Below, one piece after another: positions 1 through 6,052 of a DNA stretch of 6,151 bases. Both the position numbers and the translations under genes were made by a program. The DNA is from Paramuribaculum sp. (lineage in GTDB: Bacteria > Bacteroidota > Bacteroidia > Bacteroidales > Muribaculaceae): assembly GCA_029058455.1 (NCBI GenBank), contig JAIDXU010000133.1:1-6151 (forward strand), given 5' to 3'. Numbering within the stretch: the stretch's first letter is position 1; every line of letters begins with the position of its first letter. The notes under the pieces are model-generated. The model was given only the letters and a program-made list of their open reading frames with translations, was not told where the DNA came from and made no database searches.

Positions 1-12
1 GGCGTGACGATA

Positions 13-15
13 CAT
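13..15 (-). other. Possible start codon of a further minus-strand gene cut off by the left edge
   Basis: An ATG at 15-13 opens a frame (Met-Tyr-Arg-His-Ala) that runs off the window after five codons. It lies 71 bp beyond the thiL stop, on the same strand. The sequence just before it is AT-rich, as is usual before Bacteroidetes starts, and a promoter-like box ends 12 bp upstream of it. Five codons are too few to identify a protein, and an ATG in AT-rich sequence can occur by chance. This is a pointer to what may lie outside the window, not a gene call. Confidence 0.22.
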
Positions 16-26
16 GGTATTATATT

Positions 27-58
27 TAAATGTAACAGATTGGTAAGAATGTAGAAAA
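27..58 (-). promoter_or_regulatory. Weak Bacteroidetes-type promoter candidate downstream of thiL
   Basis: On the minus strand a TTTT (58-55) is followed after 20 nt by TACATTTA (34-27). The Bacteroidetes vegetative promoter pattern is TTTG, 19-21 nt, then TAnnTTTG, so this matches 3 of 4 and 5 of 6 defined positions. It would start transcription only a few bases before the ATG at 15. The region is AT-rich, so a chance match is quite possible. Confidence 0.25.
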
Positions 59-86
59 AATAAATGAGGAGAGAGGAGAAGAGTTT

Positions 87-1145
87 TCAGTCGGCGCTCT
101 TGCCGCCTTCGGGATCTATTTCTTCGACGGGAGCCATGTGGTTGAAACCCTGGGCTCGCAGAGGAATTTCAGTGCCGTCGCGGGTCACCATCGCACATCC
201 TAACTCCGGCTTGGTGATATGACCTATCACCTTAATGCCGTCGATTTTGGAAACTGTGTCGTGCATGTGTAACGGAACGGTGAAAAGCAGCTCATAGTCC
301 TCGCCGCCGTTCATGGCTGCAGTAACGAGATTCATATTCAGCTCCTCGGCCATCACCGCAGTCTGATAATCGATGGGAATACGATCCTCATACACGCGGC
401 AACCGGTGTTTGACATCTTGCAGATGTGGAGAAGTTCGGAGGAAAGGCCGTCGCTTATATCGATCATCGAGGTAGGATGAATGTCATGCTTGCGCAGAGC
501 CTCTATTATGTCGCGACGCGCCTCGGGTTTGAGCTGACGCTCCACAAGATATTCCTTACCCTCGAAACGGGGCACGAAATTCTTGTCGCCGGCCGACGCC
601 ACTTTCTCGCGTTCGAGCAACTGAAGTCCCATATAGGCGGCGCCGAGGTCACCCGACACACAAATCAAGTCGGTGTCACGGGCAGTATCACGACCGATAG
701 CCTGACCTTTGGCCACATCGCCGATACATGTAACTGAAATCACAAGACCGGAATGAGAGCCGGTGGTATCACCACCCACAAGGTCAACGCCATAGATTTC
801 GCAAGCCAGACGGATTCCGGCAAAAAGAGCCTCTATATGCTCCACACTGAAACGTGCGCTGATACCGAGGCCCACGGTAATTTGACGCGGAGTGCCTCCC
901 ATCGCATATATATCGGAAAAATTGACAACAGCCGATTTATAACCGAGATGTTTGAGAGGCATATATGTGAGATCGAAATGAACACCCTCGAGCAACATGT
1001 CGGTAGTGACCAGCACATCGCTTTCCGGATAGCTCATTACTGCGGCATCATCACCCACGCTCTTGAGGGTGGACTCGTTGAATTTAGGCAGATTTTTGGT
1101 AAGACGGTCTATCAGTCCGAACTCACCGATTTCAGATATTTCCAT
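87..1145 (-). CDS. thiL: Thiamine-monophosphate kinase ThiL
   Basis: ThiL phosphorylates thiamine monophosphate with ATP to give thiamine diphosphate, the active cofactor, in the cytoplasm. The 352-aa product is full length for the family. Visible motifs, in order, are GDDAAV (31-36), TTDML (47-51) with GVHFD (54-58), NFSDIYAMGG (75-84), GGDTTG (124-129), an AIR-synthase-like DISDGLSSEL (229-238) and GGEDYELLFTVP (280-291). The Asp-rich motifs are the Mg-ATP and substrate sites of the PurM/ThiL/SelD superfamily. The start is the first ATG of the frame, and the protein begins with the ISEIGEFGLI-type opening usual for ThiL. It follows the nucleoside phosphorylase by 35 bp with no promoter-like signal between, so the two are probably cotranscribed. 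No terminator hairpin follows the stop; there is an 18-nt pure pyrimidine tract instead. No key residue appears to be missing. Confidence 0.96.
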   Translation of the reverse strand: MEISEIGEFGLIDRLTKNLPKFNESTLKSVGDDAAVMSYPESDVLVTTDMLLEGVHFDLTYMPLKHLGYKSAVVNFSDIYAMGGTPRQITVGLGISARFSVEHIEALFAGIRLACEIYGVDLVGGDTTGSHSGLVISVTCIGDVAKGQAIGRDTARDTDLICVSGDLGAAYMGLQLLEREKVASAGDKNFVPRFEGKEYLVERQLKPEARRDIIEALRKHDIHPTSMIDISDGLSSELLHICKMSNTGCRVYEDRIPIDYQTAVMAEELNMNLVTAAMNGGEDYELLFTVPLHMHDTVSKIDGIKVIGHITKPELGCAMVTRDGTEIPLRAQGFNHMAPVEEIDPEGGKSAD

Positions 1146-1180
1146 AGTTAGTTTATTCAGTCGATTAAGATAAAGTCAAA

Positions 1181-1990
1181 TCAGCGGGCCAGCATTTCCT
1201 TGATGATTTCCATCATATAGGGCTGGGCTTTCTGGGCAGCGAGCTGCACTTCCTCATGGGTGGGAACGTCGGTAACATCTTTGCCGCCGAGGTCGGTTAT
1301 AACCGAGACGCCAAACACCTTGATACCTGCATGGTTGGCAACGATTACCTCGGGCACGGTCGACATACCCACGGCATCACCTCCTATCACACGGAAGTAT
1401 TCATACTCGGCAGGGGTCTCGAAAGTGGGACCGGGTGTGCCTACATATACACCGTGCATCACTCTGATACCCTTGTCGGCAGCAACCTTGTCGGCCAAAG
1501 CGATAAGCTCATGGCTATAGGCTTCGGTCATGGCAGGGAAACGGGGACCGAGTTCCTCATAATTTTTGCCGCGCAACGGATTTTCGGGAAAGAGATTGAT
1601 ATGATCGGTGATGATCATGATGTCTCCCACACGGAACTCCTTGTTCATTCCGCCGGCTGCATTGCTGACATATAGAGTCTTGACCCCGAGAGCTTTCATC
1701 ACTCTCACGGGAAAGGTAACCTGCTTCATGTCATAACCTTCATAGTAATGGAAACGACCCTGCATGGCTATCACGGGACGATTGCCAAGCTTACCGAAAA
1801 TAAGGTTTCCGCTGTGGCCTTCAACAGTCGAAACAGGGAAATTGGGTATCTCCGAATAAGGAATGAACTGTTTGTCGGAAATATGGTCAACCAACGCACC
1901 CAGGCCGGTGCCGAGAATGATTGCGGTATCAGGCACTTCAGTTACTTTGGCACGGATATAATCGGCGGTCTGTTTGATTTTCTCTAACAT
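1181..1990 (-). CDS. punA: Purine nucleoside phosphorylase, trimeric PNP/MTAP family
   Basis: This enzyme splits purine nucleosides with phosphate to give the free base and (deoxy)ribose-1-phosphate, in purine salvage. The product is 269 aa, normal for the trimeric family. Phosphate and ribose site motifs are GTGLG (27-31), EGHSG (57-61), QGRFHYYEGY (77-86, with His81) and NAAGG (110-114). The base site is GTPGPTFETPAE (184-195, with Glu191), then GMSTVPE (208-214) and VSVITDLGG (228-236); His245 lies in THEEV. Asp233 occupies the position of human PNP Asn243, which contacts the 6-oxo group; see findings. I chose the ATG at 1990. The frame stays open for 57 more codons to 2161, but those run back into lpxK and resemble nothing in the family. 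A candidate promoter lies just upstream, and thiL follows 35 bp downstream. The family is certain; the exact specificity is not. Confidence 0.95.
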   Translation of the reverse strand: MLEKIKQTADYIRAKVTEVPDTAIILGTGLGALVDHISDKQFIPYSEIPNFPVSTVEGHSGNLIFGKLGNRPVIAMQGRFHYYEGYDMKQVTFPVRVMKALGVKTLYVSNAAGGMNKEFRVGDIMIITDHINLFPENPLRGKNYEELGPRFPAMTEAYSHELIALADKVAADKGIRVMHGVYVGTPGPTFETPAEYEYFRVIGGDAVGMSTVPEVIVANHAGIKVFGVSVITDLGGKDVTDVPTHEEVQLAAQKAQPYMMEIIKEMLAR

Positions 1991-2022
1991 GGCTATGAGA
2001 TATAAAGTAGTTTTAGGAATAA

Positions 2023-2053
2023 CAAATTTTATTTTGGAACGGCTCACCGCAAA
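2023..2053 (-). promoter_or_regulatory. Candidate promoter for punA-thiL
   Basis: In the 74-bp gap after lpxK, TTTG (2053-2050) is followed by exactly 19 nt and then AAAATTTG (2030-2023). Against the Bacteroidetes pattern TTTG / 19-21 nt / TAnnTTTG this matches 4 of 4 and 5 of 6 defined positions, with correct spacing. Transcription would start near 2016-2020, giving a leader of roughly 26-30 nt before the ATG at 1990. A second, poorer pairing (TTTG at 2026-2023 with TATATCTC at 2004-1997, 18-nt spacer) overlaps it. The position between the lpxK stop and the punA start fits an internal operon promoter. Confidence 0.45.
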
Positions 2054-2064
2054 GTGAACAACGT

Positions 2065-3153
2065 TTATATTTTCGAACGGATTATATGGGTTATACCTTC
2101 GGCAAGCTCCACATCGCTGTTGGGCAAAATCTTCACCTCGATGGGAAGATAGAAAATCCACGGCTTGAGATTCTCAGGGAAGAAGCTGCATTCCGCGAGC
2201 CTCACCGCGTCTTTCTCAGTGGTTAGAATATATTTGCGACGGTTTCCGGCTGACTTCCATTTGTCAATCACCGACTGCATGTCGGAAGGAGTGAACTGGT
2301 GGTGATCATCAAAACGAAGAATCTTGACTTTGGCGCGGAATGTGCGTAGGTATCTCACAAATGGCCGGGGATTGGCAATGCCGGTCAGCGATATAAGAAT
2401 ATCCTCTCCGGTGAGTGATTCGAGAGGAGGTATAGCTCCGCCGGCGTCGGGAAACACCGGCTTGGGGTCAAGATATTCATAGGTCGAAAAGACCAGTTTC
2501 TGATAGGGATAGAGATTGAGTTGCTCCTTGAATACTCTGAAATCCATAGGCTTGACATCAGACGGACACTTGGTCACAACCACAATGTCAGCACGGTTGA
2601 GCGCCCTTAACGGTTCGCGCAGACGGCCGAAAGGCAACAGGGCATCCTCAAAAGGAGAATGTAGGTATTCGGTCAGCACAACCGACACCGACGGTTTGAC
2701 ATAGCGATGCTGAAAGGCATCATCAAGCACTATCATTTCGAGATCGGGATTGAGTTTGAGCATACGGTTGATGCCGGCCACCCTATCCTCACACACCGCA
2801 ACCATTACCTTACCCCCGAATTTGTGATAAATCTGATAAGGTTCGTCACCTATCGCATCATGGTGGGAATCGGGACCGGCAAGGACAAATCCTTTGGTTT
2901 TGCGTTTATAGCCGCGGCTCAGCACTCCGATATTAAGCTCTTTGCAGAGCTGCGACACAATATATTCAGTGTGGGGCGTTTTGCCCGAGCCTCCGACCGC
3001 GATATTGCCCACCACAACAACAGGCACCTTAAACGAGTGTTGTTTAAGGATATTGTTGTCAAACATCTTGTTGCGTATATACACCACGAGACCGTAGACC
3101 TTTGACACAGGCCATAGCAGCGTATATTTCAAGAAGTTGTAGAGTTTGGCCAT
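2065..3153 (-). CDS. lpxK: Tetraacyldisaccharide 4'-kinase LpxK (lipid A synthesis)
   Basis: LpxK transfers the gamma-phosphate of ATP to the 4' position of the tetraacylated disaccharide 1-phosphate, giving lipid IVA. It works at the cytoplasmic face of the inner membrane. The 362-aa product is full length. The N-terminus (about 1-27) is the hydrophobic/amphipathic helix used for membrane association. GNIAVGGSGKTP (49-60) is the P-loop, followed by LSRGYKRKTKGF (78-89), GDEP (102-105), DDAFQHR (144-150, Walker B region with catalytic Asp and His) and the late TTEKDAVRL (311-319). The start is the first ATG, giving the expected short run before the hydrophobic helix. The gap from sppA is 34 bp and carries neither a Shine-Dalgarno nor a promoter-like sequence, which suggests cotranscription. 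Its presence marks the host as a lipid A-making Gram-negative. Confidence 0.96.
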   Translation of the reverse strand: MAKLYNFLKYTLLWPVSKVYGLVVYIRNKMFDNNILKQHSFKVPVVVVGNIAVGGSGKTPHTEYIVSQLCKELNIGVLSRGYKRKTKGFVLAGPDSHHDAIGDEPYQIYHKFGGKVMVAVCEDRVAGINRMLKLNPDLEMIVLDDAFQHRYVKPSVSVVLTEYLHSPFEDALLPFGRLREPLRALNRADIVVVTKCPSDVKPMDFRVFKEQLNLYPYQKLVFSTYEYLDPKPVFPDAGGAIPPLESLTGEDILISLTGIANPRPFVRYLRTFRAKVKILRFDDHHQFTPSDMQSVIDKWKSAGNRRKYILTTEKDAVRLAECSFFPENLKPWIFYLPIEVKILPNSDVELAEGITHIIRSKI

Positions 3154-3187
3154 GGACAGGTTATTTCGCGTAGGAGATAGAGTGCAA

Positions 3188-4981
3188 TCAGTTTATGAGA
3201 ATATAATCCATGCGACACTGCATCGGGTCGAGATTTCTGAGTTCCTTGACCGAGCGTATCACCGGAGCGACCGGACCGAGATTGTTTTCAATGGCCTTGG
3301 CGCTCATTATATCGCCGGCGCTGAGAATTTCGTCTAAGAACGAAAGCTTCACTTTGGGATACTCCACAACATAGAAATTGTTGTCGTCATACACACCGAG
3401 CTCTCCGGCCATGGCAGCGACAGCGTCGTCAAGACTGCCGAGCGAATCAACAAGGCCGATTTCAAGCGCTGATTTTCCATCCCATACGCGACCCTCGGCG
3501 ATAGCCTTGATCGAGTCAACCGATAGATGACGGCCTTCGGCACAACGGGAGGTAAACAATTCATATCCACGGTCGACATAGCTCTGCATTTTCATGCGCT
3601 GATTTTCGGTCATAGGTTTGAAAAGGGTTATCGAGCGGGTGGCATTGGTGGCTACTGTGCCGCTGTTTACCCCAAGTTTGTCGGAAAGCAGTTTTTCAGC
3701 CGAGGGTATCATGCCGAAAATTCCTATCGAACCTGTAAGGGTGACAGGCTCTGCAAAAATCTTGTCGGCGCCACACGAAATGTAATATCCGCCAGAAGCT
3801 GCATAGTCGCCCATCGAAACATAGAACGGCTTGCCGGTCTTGGCCTTAAACTGCTCGAGAGCCTGCCATATCTGCTCGGAAGCAAAAGCGGAGCCGCCTC
3901 CCGAATTTACACGGAGAATAAGACCTGAAATTTTATCATCGTCAATAAGATCGTATATTTCAGGCACAAGACGCTCGGAGGCTATGCCCTCAGAGGCATC
4001 TTCGGTGATATCGCCCACGGCATAAAGCACTGCAATCTGTTTTTTCTTTTTATCTGAATCATTTGATTTCACACCTGAAGTGAGACCGCAGGCATCAACA
4101 TAGTCGGCAAGACTGACCATTCTGGGTTTATATGCTTTCTCGGCCTCGGTCATCTCACCCATTTTTGTCAACACCTCCTGACGGTAGTGTATCGCGTCAA
4201 CGATACCGTTTTCAAGCAACCATTCAGCCGGCATGGTGTATGAATAGCTGTCGGCCCATACATTGACTGTATCGATTCCCACCGAGCGGGCCTCGGCTAT
4301 GTTACCGGCGATAGTTTTCCAAATCGAGCCGAGAAAATGCTCCTGCTGCTCGCGGTTGGCACTGCTCATCGAGTCAAGTATAAACGGCTCGACGGCACTT
4401 TTGTATGTGCCCACTTTCAGCACCTGCACTTCCACGCCAAGTTTGTCGAGAAGTTCTTTAAAATAGAGAGTGGTAGCCTCGAGGCCGTGAATATCCAACA
4501 TTCCCACAGGATTGATCCAAACCGAGTCGGCGCCCGTAGCTGCCAGATAGTAATCGCCCTGAGTATAATCATCGCCGTAGGCATAAACCCATTTGCCGCT
4601 TTTGCGGAATTTTTTGAGCGCATCGGAAATGGTGAGCAACTGCGCCATACCTACCGATATTCCTTTACAATCGAGAAACACACCCTCAATTCGCGAATCG
4701 TCGGCAGCATTCTCAAGCGCGGCAGTGAGCTGATTGAGCGCTATGCTCCTGTTCTCAAAGCCTCCCGAAAGAGCCTCCATAAACGATGTCGGGGCGGGAC
4801 GATCAACCACAACACCTTCGAGCGAAATAGCCAATATCGAGTGAGAATCAACTTTCTTGATACTGCCTCCCGAAGCCGAAGTAATGCCGACAACAGTCAC
4901 CAGCACAAGGAAAAACGAAATGATAATAGTGATCCAAAGAGCGGTGAGAGAACCTAAGAAACTGATTATAAACCTTTTCAT
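3188..4981 (-). CDS. sppA: Signal peptide peptidase SppA, 67K two-domain type (family S49)
   Basis: SppA is an inner-membrane serine protease that degrades signal peptides left after protein export. At 597 aa it is the long form with two tandem S49 domains. Residues about 5-33 form one N-terminal transmembrane anchor after a short basic MKR; the rest should face the periplasm. The N-terminal domain carries the general-base lysine in GTYKSAVEPF (Lys194), preceded by a QGDYYLA segment (141-147). A charged linker (about 305-314, rich in Ser, Asp and Lys) leads to the second domain, with RVNSGGGSA (357-365) and the nucleophile in YAASGGYY (Ser396), then TGSIGIFG (416-423). This Lys/Ser split between domains matches the E. 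coli enzyme (Lys209/Ser409), so it should be active. The start is the first ATG, directly before the anchor. It lies 132 bp from menE and 34 bp from lpxK. Confidence 0.96.
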   Translation of the reverse strand: MKRFIISFLGSLTALWITIIISFFLVLVTVVGITSASGGSIKKVDSHSILAISLEGVVVDRPAPTSFMEALSGGFENRSIALNQLTAALENAADDSRIEGVFLDCKGISVGMAQLLTISDALKKFRKSGKWVYAYGDDYTQGDYYLAATGADSVWINPVGMLDIHGLEATTLYFKELLDKLGVEVQVLKVGTYKSAVEPFILDSMSSANREQQEHFLGSIWKTIAGNIAEARSVGIDTVNVWADSYSYTMPAEWLLENGIVDAIHYRQEVLTKMGEMTEAEKAYKPRMVSLADYVDACGLTSGVKSNDSDKKKKQIAVLYAVGDITEDASEGIASERLVPEIYDLIDDDKISGLILRVNSGGGSAFASEQIWQALEQFKAKTGKPFYVSMGDYAASGGYYISCGADKIFAEPVTLTGSIGIFGMIPSAEKLLSDKLGVNSGTVATNATRSITLFKPMTENQRMKMQSYVDRGYELFTSRCAEGRHLSVDSIKAIAEGRVWDGKSALEIGLVDSLGSLDDAVAAMAGELGVYDDNNFYVVEYPKVKLSFLDEILSAGDIMSAKAIENNLGPVAPVIRSVKELRNLDPMQCRMDYILIN

Positions 4982-4999
4982 TTGATTATAATGATTAGC

Positions 5000-5039
5000 T
5001 TTGCGCCCGGAGCAACCTCTGGGAGGGGCAACGGCGGGC
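5000..5039 (-). other. GC-rich, potentially folded segment of the sppA leader
   Basis: This part of the 132-bp gap is clearly more GC-rich than its flanks. On the minus strand GCCCG (5039-5035) can pair with CGGGC (5009-5005), and inside it CCTC (5026-5023) pairs with GAGG (5019-5016) over a 3-nt loop. GTTGC is repeated directly at 5032-5028 and 5016-5012. GCGCAAA (5006-5000) could instead pair with TTTGCGC at 5098-5092, which would compete with the first stem. The stems are short and I cannot compute energies. It lies 19-58 bp before the sppA ATG and could affect translation, but no known riboswitch class is recognised. Confidence 0.25.
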
Positions 5040-5058
5040 TGTTATCCGATTGATTTTC

Positions 5059-5090
5059 GATTATGCTGCCGCTGACGACAATACATAATC
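5059..5090 (-). other. Strong hairpin between menE and sppA
   Basis: GATTATG (5090-5084) and CATAATC (5065-5059) are perfect inverted repeats. Between them TGTCG (5080-5076) pairs with CGGCA (5071-5067) around a 4-nt loop. With one G-U pair and a 2-nt bulge, the whole is a stem of about 13 bp. It begins 23 nt after the menE stop. What follows on the minus strand is GAAAATCAATC, not a U-run, so it is not a classic intrinsic terminator. It could be a 3' end stabiliser for menC-menE or, if transcription starts at the adjacent -7 box, a hairpin at the very 5' end of the sppA mRNA. Confidence 0.5.
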
Positions 5091-5094
5091 AGCG

Positions 5095-5102
5095 CAAAAA
5101 TA
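5095..5102 (-). promoter_or_regulatory. Perfect -7-type box (TATTTTTG) upstream of sppA
   Basis: TATTTTTG at 5102-5095 matches all six defined positions of the Bacteroidetes -7 element TAnnTTTG. The -33 element is not evident: 19-21 nt upstream lies CG-rich sequence from the end of menE, not TTTG. If used, transcription would begin around 5088-5092, giving sppA a leader of about 107-111 nt that opens with the hairpin. The 132-bp gap makes a separate promoter for sppA-lpxK plausible, but half the signal is missing. Confidence 0.33.
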
Positions 5103-5113
5103 ACTAAATTTCT

Positions 5114-6052
5114 TTATATTTCGCGGATTAACTTACCTGAATATGTGCGGGGAAGCTGTTTTTTCTGAATAATTGCTTTAGGAGCTGTGTCATGACCCAA
5201 AGCATCCCTGATTTTATCGAAAAGCGATTCAACCTCGCGGTCGGACAACTCCCCTTCCATAACCATTACAAGCTCCTCACCCCAACGCTCGGACTCACGG
5301 CCGGTGAGAAAAAAAGGAATCGTGCCCACAATCGGAGCTATCTGTGGCTCAATCAGCTCGGGATGAAGCTTTTTACCCCCTGAAATAACAACATTGTCTA
5401 TTCGTCCCAACCAGCGGAAAGATGTGGGTGAATGAAGCTCCGCGAGGTCGTTGGTCACCACCCTCCCCCATGAACTTTTTTCTGACGAAATCACCAGACA
5501 CCCACGGCTGTCGACCGAGACTGTAATGCCGGGGAGACATTCATAACACTCACTTCCAAACCGCCGCAGAGCCACATGCGAGCAGGTCTCGGTCATGCCG
5601 TAGGTCATCCACCATTGCGCTCCGGTGAGCCGCGAATGGTCAAGAGCCATAGCCTCCTCAACCGGTGATACCGGTCCTCCTCCGACTATTATGTGACGGA
5701 AGCGGTTGGGCGATTTTAACAGTCCCTCTATCTGCTGTGGCACAATAGCCACAAGGTCGATCACACGCCCGAGCGTCATGGCAAAAGGTGTGCGGCCGGG
5801 AGATTCGCAAACAAGTTCAGCTCCCGATATCTCTGCCCTAACAACCATCATTTTGCCCGCAATATAGCTTTCAGATAATGGGCACCCAAGCAGTGACCCG
5901 CCGTCAATATCAAAAAAACGGTTGGTAGCTTCAGCAGATATTATCATGTCTGCCTTTAGGAGCTTTATCGCCTTTGGAGCGCCGGTAGAGCCGGAAGTGT
6001 GAGCTTCGACAGTGGCCGAGCAATCGCGCCACTGCTCAATAAATCCGCTCAT
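5114..6052 (-). CDS. menE: o-Succinylbenzoate-CoA ligase MenE, short form
   Basis: MenE activates o-succinylbenzoate with ATP and joins it to CoA, in menaquinone synthesis. The 312-aa product belongs to the adenylate-forming (ANL) superfamily. Motifs are the phosphate-binding TSGSTGAPK (19-27), GGGPVSP (124-130), YGMTETC (151-157), the late TNDLAEL (200-206), the hinge WLGRIDNVVISGGKKLHPELIE with Asp219, and the C-terminal PRTYSGKLIREI with the adenylation lysine Lys307. All core sites are present. Only 18 residues precede the P-loop, so the usual N-terminal region is largely missing; E. coli MenE is about 450 aa. The start is secure: its ATG overlaps the menC stop as ATGA, and the frame has an in-frame stop at 6082-6080 with no alternative ATG between. 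Translational coupling to menC is likely. Identity as MenE rests on the menC neighbour as well as the motifs. Confidence 0.92.
   Translation of the reverse strand: MSGFIEQWRDCSATVEAHTSGSTGAPKAIKLLKADMIISAEATNRFFDIDGGSLLGCPLSESYIAGKMMVVRAEISGAELVCESPGRTPFAMTLGRVIDLVAIVPQQIEGLLKSPNRFRHIIVGGGPVSPVEEAMALDHSRLTGAQWWMTYGMTETCSHVALRRFGSECYECLPGITVSVDSRGCLVISSEKSSWGRVVTNDLAELHSPTSFRWLGRIDNVVISGGKKLHPELIEPQIAPIVGTIPFFLTGRESERWGEELVMVMEGELSDREVESLFDKIRDALGHDTAPKAIIQKKQLPRTYSGKLIREI

Noticed and set aside
753..1151. A 132-codon plus-strand open frame opposite thiL (and similar frames opposite punA, lpxK and sppA at 1256-1675, 2707-3105 and 3527-3928)
   Set aside because: All are antisense to conserved enzymes, have no independent motif, and have no start context or neighbour that supports them.
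1991..2161. A 57-codon N-terminal extension of the nucleoside phosphorylase
   Set aside because: The frame is open, but the extension mostly overlaps the 3' end of lpxK, crosses the candidate promoter and resembles nothing in the family. The ATG at 1990 gives the normal N-terminus.
4337..4957. A 206-codon plus-strand open frame opposite sppA
   Set aside because: It lies wholly antisense to a well-supported gene; its sequence is basic, low in hydrophobic structure and shows no recognisable domain. It is a by-product of sppA codon usage.
5012..5032. GTTGC direct repeats as a sign of a mobile element or attachment site
   Set aside because: The repeats are 5 nt long and 16 nt apart, with no integrase, transposase or longer terminal repeats anywhere in the window.
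5059..5090. Hairpin as an intrinsic terminator of menC-menE
   Set aside because: Neither strand has a U-run directly after the stem. It is kept as a structural element of unknown role.
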